Notes under the pieces: model-generated | Told to the model about the DNA's origin: nothing | Databases searched by the model: none | The model's input: only the letters and a program-made list of their open reading frames with translations | Made by a program: the position numbers and the translations under genes | Assembly (NCBI GenBank): GCA_018873245.2 | Contig: JAEMBT020000001.1 | Span: 17,328,220 to 17,392,219 of the forward strand | Source: Archegozetes longisetosus | Taxonomy: Eukaryota > Arthropoda > Arachnida > Sarcoptiformes > Trhypochthoniidae | Length of the DNA stretch: 64,000 nucleotides | Direction of reading: 5' to 3' | In this document: piece after piece, positions 35,025-44,890 of the stretch | How the letters are laid out: each line of letters opens with the position of its first letter | Numbering within the stretch: position 1 is the first letter of the stretch

Positions 35025-35959
35025 TACATTGATTTGGAGAAAGTTCACTTCAAAATCAAATTGTTTTGGAGCGTACAAAAGCAGATTAACTGCAAAATAA
35101 AGTGATAAAGAACCCAATCAATCGTAGACTGAGCTTCAGAGATGAGTGAATACAGACCTCGACAGATATTAATAGACGTTTCAGATAAGAAAATATACTA
35201 CTAAAAAGTCGAGTTTTATTTATTGAACGCAATTAAATGTTTTACGTTATTTGTTTGATAAAATAGTTTTGACATCAACTTTAGACAAACTAATGTACAT
35301 AATTTATCTGTACGCTTGTTAGTGAACATTTTCTTTAGTTCGAATACTATTTGATAGGTTGAACTTTTATATTTAACCAGATGTTAATGAGGATAGTTTT
35401 TTTGTACTTATTTTATAAGGCACATCATTTTAATCATTTATGTTGTGTTTATGTCTAGCAATCAACTTAATTAACATAAGTTTATTAATCCTTATGGAGA
35501 TCTTTATTACTCATCCCTTAAGTTCAGCCTATATGCATATAGAAAGTATTTTTAATGCACAGTAAAAGGCCTATGAGTTAACGCATTTCTTCAAAAGATG
35601 GGTTCATATACTTTAATAAAGTCCTCATTTATTTTAACCTCAAATCATCAAAAACTTAATGACTGGCATTAATTGAGTGAATGAAAGACTGTTTAACATA
35701 AACAAATGATATGGTACTGTGCCCAACTACTCCTTATACTACTTACATAGTCAATTATATCTTATATTTTATTATCAGTTCCGCCGATAAATGGGTTCTT
35801 TATTAAGCGAGTCGTACTTCAACCTTTGATAGTATTGTACAAATTTGATGCTAAGCTTTATTAATTACTATCATAGAGTAAGAGATTTGAATAGATTATT
35901 ACCTAAAGTTACAACTGATGGACATCTTAGAAGCAAACCATTTTCTCATGGAATTTGTA

Positions 35960-36900
35960 CAGTCATGAAATAAAAGGCATGTTATGACGAATAAGGTTAA
36001 AAAAATTTGGACTTAGAAAAGTTTTATCAGATGTGATAATCAGTACGATCTTTTCTTATCGCTGACAAAAGAGGTTAAAATCTTTTAGAATCAAAAAATG
36101 CAAAGTTTAACATTATTAATTAACGAAAGCACATGTTTTCATTAAACATCCCATCATCATAATAATTTGATTTCTCTCTATTTCTGTAATCACCTGACCA
36201 TTGGATCTTTGGAATTATTACTTAAATTATTCACACGTTAATTTGCTTTTATGAGATATGTTTAATGAAAACATGTGCTTTCGTTAATTCATAATGTTAA
36301 ACTTTACATTTTTTGACTCTGAAAGATTTTAACCTCTTTTGTCAGCGATAAGAAAAGATCGTGTTGATTATCACATTTGATAAAACTTTTCTAAGTTCAA
36401 ATTTTTTTTAAACATTAACCCTTCGTCACAACTGTGGGATAAAATGTTCCCAAGTTTGACTTTAAAAATCTCGCAAAAATCAACGAAATGTCGTTATTTC
36501 TCGAGAATTTAGGTTTTCCTCAGTCATATATCTGGCTTTGAATGACAAAAAATCTGACTAATTTAGACTTATAACTTTATTTTAAATTTTCTTTCTGGCA
36601 ACATGTTTGGTTGAGAACAGAAATTTGCCCTAATATCGCAGTGCTGTAATGTCGCTACTAGCAATTTGAACCACTGATGACGCTGTAGCAGATAATAACT
36701 AAAAATTAATTAATTAGTAAATTTAATCTTCGAAAACAAAGGCTAACCTTGATTCATAAAGCATTCAGACTAACCTAGAACAGATATGAAGGGTGGAAAA
36801 CGTGGGGTAACATCTTACCCCACAGTTAATTTTACGTTTTCGGAAGTTAAGTTGTGACGAAGGGTTAATTCATCATAACATGCCTTTTATTTCATGACTG
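35960..36900. mobile_element. TA-flanked foldback MITE (host of a nested MITE)
   Basis: Left end CAGTCATGAAATAAAAGGCA, right end its exact inverted complement, flanked by TA (35958-35959, 36901-36902). The inverted arms extend about 190 bp. The paralogous flank near 40739-40755 reads GGAATTTGTAAATTCG with one TA and no insertion, which is a clear empty site. Without the nested element the MITE is about 490 bp. TA duplication and CAGT ends fit Tc1/mariner. Confidence 0.9.
36419..36864. mobile_element. piggyBac-type MITE, 446 bp, nested
   Basis: The ends CCCTTCGTCACAACT and its perfect complement are directly flanked by TTAA on both sides (36415-36418, 36865-36868). TTAA duplication with CCC..GGG ends is diagnostic of the piggyBac superfamily. 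A second subterminal inverted word (ACTGTGGGGTAA-like) follows. There is no coding capacity. It sits within the right arm of the TA-flanked MITE. Confidence 0.9.
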
Positions 36901-37369
36901 TACATTCGATTGTTAGTAATTGAATTTTTAAAATTCTATTGTAAAATACTATATATAAAATTGTAAATTACTTTTGAAATGTTATGATTCATTGACAATA
37001 TGAATTACTGTACAATTTGCAACTTCTAATCAATGAGTTTCATTCATAAGCCAACAGATAAAGACACATTAAACTTAAACTATAAACTTATTTAAACATA
37101 TGTTCTCAAAGATAATATTCGAAATGTTTTGGCATTCTCTTAACTTTTATTACGATTGATTATGTTTTAATTGGGATATGTAAAAATGACTAAAGAGTTA
37201 ATGCATTTATATTGCTTTATAAATCAATTTATAAAATACAGTCAAACCTATCTAACTCTGATAAACTTTAGTAGCTATTGTTCGGAGCAGGTCTTTGATG
37301 TGTTTTTAGTGAAATCATAGTCTAAAAGGATTGCATATTATTCTAGAATGTGATCTACTACGTTATAAG

Positions 37370-37810
37370 CAGAGAAACCCAAAATAGGTTAAAAATAGGT
37401 AAAATCATGAAATAGTGAAACAAACTCTCATACTAATTGTTCAAGTTTTTATCAGAAAACAATCAAATGACTAAACACTAAATGAATCGTTACTTTTAAT
37501 ACATTACTCACACATATGTCAAAAAATTTAATTTATTATTTTAAGCAATGAATAGTTAAATTATCTAAGAAAGTATTAAATTTAATTACGTTATATTTTT
37601 CAATATTTATATTTTTAAACCGATTTCTACCAAGTGTAAAGATGCTTTTATAATTTTTGTAAATTGTTATTCAAAGTTGAAAAAAGCTTAAGAGATAACC
37701 AAAAACTACTCATTTGATAATTTTTTGATAAAAACTTGAACAATTAGTATGAGAGTTTGTTTCACTATTTCATGATTTTACCTATTTTTAACCTATTTTG
37801 GGTTTCTCTG
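37370..37810. mobile_element. hAT-type MITE, 441 bp
   Basis: The inverted repeats at both ends begin CAGAGAAACCCAAAATAGGT and match for about 80 bp with almost no differences. CAGNG ends are typical of hAT. The flanking octamers GTTATAAG (left) and TTCATAAG (right) differ at two bases. The paralogous empty site, inverted near 51640-51660, has ATTACAAG once, supporting an 8-bp duplication. Non-coding. Confidence 0.88.
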
Positions 37811-38994
37811 TTCATAAGTCACTACTTTACTTTGCATTTGAATAGACTTTGAAAACCAATACTTATTTGCAATAATTATTTTTAAACCAATCCTTACAGA
37901 CCCGCACAGACCCGTTTCAAAACTTAAGAAACCGACCCGAACCGTTTTCGGTTTCGGGTTTTCAAGTTCATACTCTACTTCGTAACATTTTGTTCAGAGG
38001 ACATCTTTGCTATATTTTTGGTTAAACAATAGTTTAAATGGGTGGTACTGGCTGTTTTTTAAAAACTAAACTCAGATTTTGCAGTTAACACTTTATTGCT
38101 TTTGGAAATGTGATTCAAAAGTGAAATCACTTACTCATTGACTGAAATTTGAATGTTTCAAAATAAACCTTTAATAATGAACTATAATGTTACGAAGAAT
38201 ATTTCAGAACCGTAATAGGCGTCGACTATTATGCTTTTTATTCGCTACACTTCTAGTTTCATCAAACTTTAATTCAATTCTAAGAATAGTTACGTTGGTC
38301 GACCCAGTTTTACCAAATTTTTCAAAAAAAATCAGCTCTAATCTTATTACAAGATTTAGTTAATAAATGAATTTTCAGAATAAAAATTCCTTCTTTTGTT
38401 GTGAACATCATCTTTATGATTAAAAGTGTTTTTAATTCAAAATCAATAACTAAGTGATCAAATTTTGTTTTATATGTTTTAAACTTACTAATTAGTAAGC
38501 TCTGATTCATGAGTAATATTAAAGAAAAATTGTTATAAGTATTTGAGAGTCGTTTAAAAAAAGGACAGTATATTATGCTGTAATGTGATATTATGCTATT
38601 ATATATGTAATTGGGTAAATATTTTATTATTTTGTTTAAGCCCTACGCTGCTTTTAATCCAATTGAATTATTCTTTGTCTTTCATAGAATCGCAAATTAA
38701 AATTTCTTTATATAAATTACTTTCTTTAGTCTTTTTAATGTTGGGCTTATTACTATTATAAAATTGATTTTCCCTAATCTGGATTAGAACAAAGTTGCAA
38801 ATTTTATGAACAAAACTATAAACAATCAAATTTACTTGAATTTTGAGACCATTTAATTCAAAGTGATATAAATCAAATAATCGTTTGGTTTTTGTTGAGT
38901 TAGAAACGTGAAAATTCAATTTAATTTAGTTTGACCAATAAACAAAAAAATTGTAATTATATCACAAATGTGTTCTGATCAGCGAATTTTTGTT
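37811..38994. repeat. Duplicated kinase 3' flank (inverted)
   Basis: Most of this stretch is the 3' flank of the minus-strand kinase at 39.0-40.3 kb. It matches in reverse the 3' flanks at 51.2-51.9 kb and 55.2-55.8 kb (for example the AAACCAAACGATTATTTGAT region near 38875-38895). I see no gene; the short minus-strand open frames are flank sequence. Confidence 0.7.
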
Positions 38995-40291
38995 TTAAAT
39001 GATGATAATTTTGTAACTCAATTCAACGGTCACCTACGAAATAGAAACAATCAATTATAGAGACAAATGATTCAAACAATTTCATACCATATTTCGTTTC
39101 TTATCAAACGGAACATCTTCTATTAATTCTTTATCTTCTTTCATAAGAAATGTAAGGACAAACATGTTTGCAACCAATGTAAATACTTTCACTTCTTTCA
39201 AAAGTTGCTCAAAAGAATTCAATTTATTGGTAGAATAATTTTCTCCGTGAATCTTAATTGATTCATTAATATAGTGATCTATAAACGGCTTTATGACTGA
39301 ATCATCGGGAAAATCGTGTAATTTCATGAAATCTGCTATAGTTCGACCCCATTCGGCGAATATAGTTCCGAAGTCTCTCCCTCTGTAACCATAACACGAG
39401 CATTCGAAGTCGCAAAGAACTATCTTTTCTTTGGTTTCTACGCTATTATTATCGTTGTCAGTGACCATAATATTTCTTCCGCTGAAGTCATTGTGACAAA
39501 AAACTGTCGGAGAATTAGTTTGAAGAACACACTTTTTAAGCCATTCTAACTCTAACTTTAAGTCATATTTTTTCAGAGTTTGACAATTGCACTCTTCTAT
39601 CAAATCATTTATGGCAAATCTTTGATATGCCATTTCATAATAGGAATCAAATGCTTCGAAAATCCAATTTCCAGACTTTTTGATGGGAACATTAATTGCA
39701 TGAATTCGTGCTAACCTTCTTGCAAGTTCATCAACTAATTTCGAATCTTTTTGATGATTAGGCAAAAATTGTTTGTGCTTCAAAAATAATACAGAAATGT
39801 ACTTAATATAAATATAAGTTAAGAAACTAGAAATTCACCTTTCAACTAACTCAGAATACTTTATAATATTCATTCAGTACAACTGTTCATACCTTATAAT
39901 AGTGTTGTATTTGTCCACTTTCAAACAAACCATATATTTTTGGTCCCAATTTATGTTCAGATACAACAAGTGCAATAATTACATCAGGTAGTCTTTCATT
40001 TTGACCACAATCCAAATTTTTGACATGTTTTGGTCCATATAGTCTTATGGCCACTTCTTGTGGTTCATCATTAATAGGTTGAAGTGGTTTAGTGATTGCA
40101 CAATAATATAACTGATTAGTCAATCCTCCACTCAATCGTTTGACTTGAATCTCATCGATACCTACTTTAAGCCAAACTCCTGCCAAATAATCTCTACACA
40201 AATTATAACATTTTTGTTTAATATCTTCAGGTGTTTTGCCACTAAGATATTTAGTTTCATCTGCATATATATTAACGTAGTCCTCAGACAT
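38995..40291 (-). CDS. Choline/ethanolamine kinase, gene 6 (frameshifted tail)
   Basis: Exons 40291-39893 (133 codons), 39777-39088 (230 codons) and 39033-38995, with introns of 115 and 54 nt, both phase 0. Exons 1 and 2 are intact: LSGGLTNQLYY loop, catalytic HNDFSGRN and CDFECSCYGYRGRDFG. In exon 3 one A is missing from the AAAAAT run, so the C-terminus becomes KIIII-stop and loses about 13 residues compared with the copy at 53.9 kb. Predicted length is about 375 residues. The Arg that usually follows HNDF is Ser, and DFEY is DFEC; both changes are shared with the dead copy at 49.9 kb. It may still be active, since the lesion lies beyond the catalytic core. Confidence 0.82.
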
Positions 40292-40932
40292 TTTGGGCTT
40301 AAATCATCACAAAATTAATGACTGGCATTAATTGAGTGAATGAAAGACTGTTTAACATAAACAAATGATATGGTACTGTGTCGAACTACTACTTATACAC
40401 AACATATGTCAATTTGTATTGACACGTGTTGATGCCAGCCATTATTGCAATGAGTGGACTGGTCTGGTCTGACGCATGTGTAGAAGTACTGCAAAGTTAT
40501 AACAAAACGACTTTATAGTGAATTATATCTTACATTTTTTCTATCATTTCTGCTGATAAAATGATTCTTTATTAAGCAAACCGTAAACTAATCTTTGATA
40601 CTATCGCACAAATTGAATGCTAGGCTTTATGAATTATGATTTTAGTTATTTCTACACTTATTTAGTTTGAATAGATTATTACCTAGAATTACAATCAAAG
40701 GACGTCATAGTCAGAAGCAAACTAGCTTCTCGTGGAATTTGTAAATTCGATTGTTATTAATTCAATTATATCAATCCTATTATAAAATATCCGTAAAATT
40801 GTCAACAAATTTTTCTAAAGTTACTATCAATTGATTATATGAATTAGTGCATAATTTTCTACCTCTAATCAATGAGTTTCATTTGTAGAGCAGCAGACAA
40901 AAACATTTCAAGCTCAAATTTGGAATATATTA

Positions 40933-42297
40933 GGTCTTTTTAAGTCCTCGCACTTACTATTTTTACATTTATTCAAAAGTTGTTTGAGATATTACAATTC
41001 TGTTTTAAGTTATATTAAACATAACTACCATTGTTTGCAATGATACTCTCCCAGACGCTGGTTAAACTATATATTCCTGGAAAACTATGTGCTTCGTTAA
41101 GGTCCCGAATTCTTTGATCATAAAACGCCACGAGCATTGTTGGGCTAGGAAATAATATCCCCTTGAGCTGACGCTTAATTCTATGATAAACATCAAAGTC
41201 ACAGGGGTTTATATCAGGTGAATAAGCAGGGTGTTCAAGAATTTCCCAATCACGCCGTCCCAAATAATACAAGGACAACGCGGTGATAATGGGGGCGAGC
41301 ATTGTCCATAAGGATCACCGGGTGCTTTATATTGTGTTTAATGAGTTGTGGTCTGAGTTTCTCAATCAGAAATCGTTTAAATCGATTTCCGTAAACAGTT
41401 TCTCTTTCACCCAGAATATCGTATGCAATCACCCTATGATTGTGTGTTGCAAGTATCATCATGACCTTCCAATCTCTTATCGTTTGACGGGGGTGTGATG
41501 GTCTAAGATTGGTAAAATTTTTAAAAAATTAAATTAGTTCATTTTCAAAAATTTCAAAAAATTTTTACCTTTTCTCATGAGGCAAAGCAAATTCAGCTGC
41601 AGTTTTAGGATCCTTAGAGTCATACGATCTTAGGCATGTTTAGTCATTGCAACGATTCTGTGTAATAGTGTAGAATCTTGCTCATACTTCTCAAGGTTAC
41701 GTTTACAGGCATTCACACGAGCTTTCATTTGGAGGCAGGTAAGGGTATGTGGTACATACTTAGAGGCTACTTTTCTATATCCCAAATCTTGCAACATGCT
41801 CCATACAGTGGACACACTGATACCCAAATTGTCGGACAAGTCATCTAAAGTCCATGCTCTGTTTGTGCCATTAGTTTCTGTAGCCTCTCTCGATTCTCTG
41901 GAGTATCGGCAGTCACTGGATGACCTGATTTTGGTAAATCCTCAAATGATATTCTCTCACCAGAACGATATTCTTTGGCCAATTCTTCGACCTGCCTAAG
42001 GGAATACGCCCGCCCGCCAAGTGCGGTTTTTAGTTCATGATGTATAACACTTGCCTCTTCATCTAACAGCACTGATATCTTTATGAAAGCCCTCTGTTCT
42101 TGTACAGAAATACTCTCTCGAAGTTGGCCCACATTTGGACAAAAAACGCAATTTAAAAAAATATAACAAAGAGAAGGAATAAATACTCAGTTTTTTGCAG
42201 AGAAGTCATGTTTGGACTAAGTATCAAAATCATATTAATAGCCTCGGAAGTTATCTGGTTGCTGAGAAAAGGTAGCGCGAGAACTTAAAAAAAGACC
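40933..42297 (-). mobile_element. Mariner-like element, 1365 bp
   Basis: Inverted ends GGTCTTTTTAAGTCCTCGCA (left) and the complement of GGTCTTTTTTTAAGTTCTCG (right), flanked by TA at 40931-40932 and 42298-42299. Size, ends and the encoded transposase are typical of mariner. It lies in the 5' flank of the minus-strand kinase at 39.0-40.3 kb, about 640 bp from its start codon. Confidence 0.9.
41015..42132 (-). pseudogene. Mariner transposase, multiply broken
   Basis: Four fragments in different frames cover the protein in order: 42132-41845 (N-terminal HTH with QEQRAFIKI and GRAYSLRQVEEL), 41839-41630 (second HTH, SVSTVWSMLQDLGYRK), 41462-41250 (LMDNARPH, second catalytic Asp) and 41302-41015 (HPAYSPDINPCDFDVYHRIK, the third Asp in the SPDINPCDF position). 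Frameshifts separate all fragments, so it is inactive. The PCDFD context indicates a mariner (D,D,D) rather than a Tc1 (D,D,E) enzyme. Confidence 0.88.
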
Positions 42298-42335
42298 TAA
42301 TATGTTCGAAAGGATAATAATCAAAATGTTTTTTG

Positions 42336-42338
<3 letters not shown>

Positions 42339-42395
<57 letters not shown>
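42339..42395. repeat. (CT)n microsatellite
   Basis: About 28 CT dinucleotides. The homologous place in copy A (37135) has just CTCTT, and in the copy at 56588-56617 about 15 AG on the opposite strand. Confidence 0.96.
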
Positions 42396-42398
<3 letters not shown>

Positions 42399-42560
42399 AA
42401 TTTTTGTGACAATTGATCACGCTTTTATTGAGATATTTCAAACTAGCTATAGACCTAATACAGTTATATGGTATTATAAATCAATTTACAAAATGAAGTA
42501 CAACTTATCTAAATCTAATATAAACTTAAGTCACTTTAAAAGCTAATATAAAAATTCTAT

Positions 42561-43197
42561 AGAAAGACATGACTTGGTTGAAACTGATTTCAAAAACCAT
42601 TTAGCTGAATAGCTTTTACTGTACAATTAGATAAATTTGACTATAGTTTCAAAATCTTAACATAGTACAGATTGTCCAAAATAAAAGTAAACTCAAATTT
42701 TGAGTACAATTTTTCTTTAATATTACACATCGATTAGATGCAACTCATGAATAAGTTTTAAACAAGTAAAGAAAAGTCAACTTTTTAATTATAATGTTTG
42801 AGATAAAAACAAAAGGAGCATTTAAAATGGTCTTCTCAATAAAACAAAAAGTTCTTAATGATAAAACTTATTTGTTAAATAAGTCTTGTGATCGAACTAG
42901 AGAAGAATTTTCTGATAAATTAGGTAAAAAAGGTTCAACGAATACGACTATTATTGACATCAATAGCATTAATAAGCATATGTTGTAGAGAAGATTTCAA
43001 AATGCTATTTTGTATACCACATTAGATTAATAAAAGTTCATTTTGATAGATCAAATTTTCAGTATAAGAGTAATTGATATTGCGATTAAACTATCAAATC
43101 GTAAAAAAGCCTTCACTGCTTAATCTGAGTTTGGTTTTAATTTGGACAATCTGTATGAGAGCTGAATTTGAGTCTAAAATTAAATTAAAAATCTTCT
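42561..43197. other. Spacer, no gene seen
   Basis: AT-rich DNA between the kinase 5' flank and the kinase relic at 43.2 kb. The 64-residue plus-strand open frame at 42794-42988 has no recognisable domain. Confidence 0.4.
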
Positions 43198-43560
43198 CTA
43201 TTCTGCCATAATTGACTTCTCAATAAACTTCTGTTTCAAATGGTAATAATTTTTGTAACAAATTTCAGCGAAGCCCTCAAAACAAAAGAAAAATAAATTA
43301 TTAAAAAATTAAATAAGCGTTAAATATAATTTCATACCATACTCGCTTCTTATCAAATGGAACCGATGGTAACCCTTCCTCTGTTTTCATCATAAAAGTA
43401 ACAAAAAACATGTATGAAACCAATGTAAACATTTTCAATTCTTTCAATAGCTGTTCAAAAGTATTCAATTTATTGTTAGAATATTGTTCTCCTTTAATTT
43501 TAACTGATTCATTAATATAGATATCTATAAACGGCTTCATCACTGAATCATCTATTCATT
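43198..43560 (-). pseudogene. Kinase relic: promoter fused to the end of exon 2
   Basis: Exon 2 tail (from DDSVMKPFIDIYINESVKI through VPFDKKR) and the third exon (GFAEICYKNYYH..IMAE-stop at 43198) are preserved and match the intact gene at 47.8-49.1 kb almost perfectly. Upstream, at 43550-43560, the sequence jumps straight into DNA that matches the 5' flank of that gene (near 47650-47665). Exon 1, intron 1 and most of exon 2, including all catalytic motifs, are deleted (about 1.1 kb). It is an inverted duplicate of the 47.3-49.1 kb unit that later lost its middle. Confidence 0.85.
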
Positions 43561-44890
43561 GAATAGATAAGACCTAATCTACACGCTCTTTTATTTAAGT
43601 GAAATTATGATAAAGTAATTGTATAATAAAGTTTTACGCATCTAATCAATGATTGAATGTTGTGAGTGAGGGACATGATTTAGTAAATAAATCAAATATT
43701 ACTTCCCATTTTTAAGGCATGAATCGTTTGAGTTGAACAACTCTAAAAATTCCAATTGATGAACAAATTTGTTAGAAATAAAACTATTTTACATTATATT
43801 TTTATTCGATGATTTCTGAAAAAACCAAAAGAGAAGTTTGATTAAATTTTGATATGAAAACGAACTGATATTTTGAAAATACATAAAGCAATAATATTTT
43901 ATCGGGACAGTGCATCAACTGTGCAAATAATATTAATATATTATACTTTACTCGTTGTTTCACTTGCTCATTACATTTATATTTTCATTCGGTGAGCTAC
44001 TCTTTAATCGGTTAATACATAGATTAACGTAAATACGTAAATTAGATACAAGAACATATGCAAACTTAAATTGATAGCTATTATTATCACACTCGTTAAA
44101 GTCAAAACAAAGATTTGCTAAAATGTCTTTGAAAATGAGCAATAAAAGTATCTATCATCATTAATTACTCGCGTCATCCTATTGATCAGATATAAACCTT
44201 GCTTACTTTTCTCAGAAATCATCTTATATTTAATATTAGGTTAGGTTATCATAATTCTATCATTTATATATCAGTTGTTAGTACCTCTGTTGGTGTACGA
44301 ATTACGTTGAAGGTATGTAATTGCAAACAAATTTTTAATGAGAAACTATCAAAATTTATTCTATTGAACACCTAATTTGTATTCATATCAATAAGTGCAT
44401 ATAATTTCATTGCTCAATCACTTCGTTAGGTTCTGTTAAACTTTTAAGCAAACGATTATTATTCGTGTGACTTATCATTAAGTGAATACAGCTGAAACTC
44501 GATATTTTGAAACCGCTTACTTTGAAGTACCGCTTATTTTGAAACATTTTATTTTGAAACAAAGTATTTTGAATAAGCTTTTAGCTGAGCTGTATAATAC
44601 TATGCACCCTTTTACTTTCAAATATCTTATGAACAATATTCAAATGTCAAAACACATATTATTAAAGAATTATTAATAGACAAAGCGTTTCTAAACACAA
44701 AATTTTACATATTTGTTTAGTTCTATAGTGCATTATACAATTTTATTAAAATGAAATCTCAATATTACTAAATAAAAAACTGAATATTAAGTAGGCTTTT
44801 AGTGATAGCTCTCCAAAAGTTCCCGATATTCATATTTTTCCCCAATTAAAATTGAATTATATTTTATTTAGATTTACATAAGTACACTGC
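43561..44890. other. Inverted 5' flank followed by spacer
   Basis: 43561 to about 43960 matches in reverse the 5' flank of the 47.8 kb gene (47270-47660). Beyond it, near 44487, TACAGCTGAAACTCGATATT followed by repeats of TATTTTGAAAC resembles the end of a pogo-like element, but I could not find its other end. No gene. Confidence 0.45.

Larger units (their letters stand above)
33482..35606. mobile_element. TA-flanked element inserted in a kinase exon, hosting a Tc1-like copy
   Basis: The ends are imperfect inverted repeats of about 75 bp starting TGAACCCATTTTTTGAAGAA at the left, with TA at 33480-33481 and 35607-35608. Subtracting the Tc1-like insertion (33570-35024) leaves an element of about 670 bp without coding capacity. 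Comparison with the intact paralogous exon at 49.9 kb shows the host sequence continues across the insertion at GTATA. Confidence 0.78.
33115..35625 (-). pseudogene. Kinase exon 1 relic split by a transposon
   Basis: The 5' end of exon 1 is at 35609-35625, with the start codon mutated (ATG to ATA relative to the copy at 49940) but the peptide EDFIKVY still readable in outline. The rest of exon 1 continues at 33479-33115 with recognisable IKQKCYHLC, LSGGLTNQLYY and EVAIRLY followed by frameshifts. Between them is a 2.1-kb inverted-repeat element (33482-35606). No exon 2 or 3 was found downstream. The 5' flank at 35627-37330 matches the flank of the kinase at 39.0-40.3 kb, so this is a dead tandem copy of that gene. 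Confidence 0.8.
35627..37330 (-). repeat. Duplicated kinase 5' flank (copy A)
   Basis: Matches, with insertions, the 5' flank of the kinase at 39.0-40.3 kb (40292-42560) and, inverted, the 5' flanks at 49.3-49.9 kb and 53.2-53.9 kb. Shared words include ACTGGCATTAATTGAGTGAA near 35660 and 40320. It contains two nested MITEs. The same position that holds a long (CT)n in copy B has only CTCTT here (37135). Confidence 0.75.
40292..42560 (-). repeat. Duplicated kinase 5' flank (copy B)
   Basis: Same unit as 35627-37330, interrupted by a mariner element (40933-42297) and carrying a long (CT)n (42339-42395). It lacks the two MITEs of copy A, and so provides their empty sites. Confidence 0.72.

Noticed and set aside
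44482..44676. 64-residue open frame with repeated F-E-x-x-Y/L units
   Set aside because: It comes from tandem TATTTTGAAAC words of a probable pogo-like element end.
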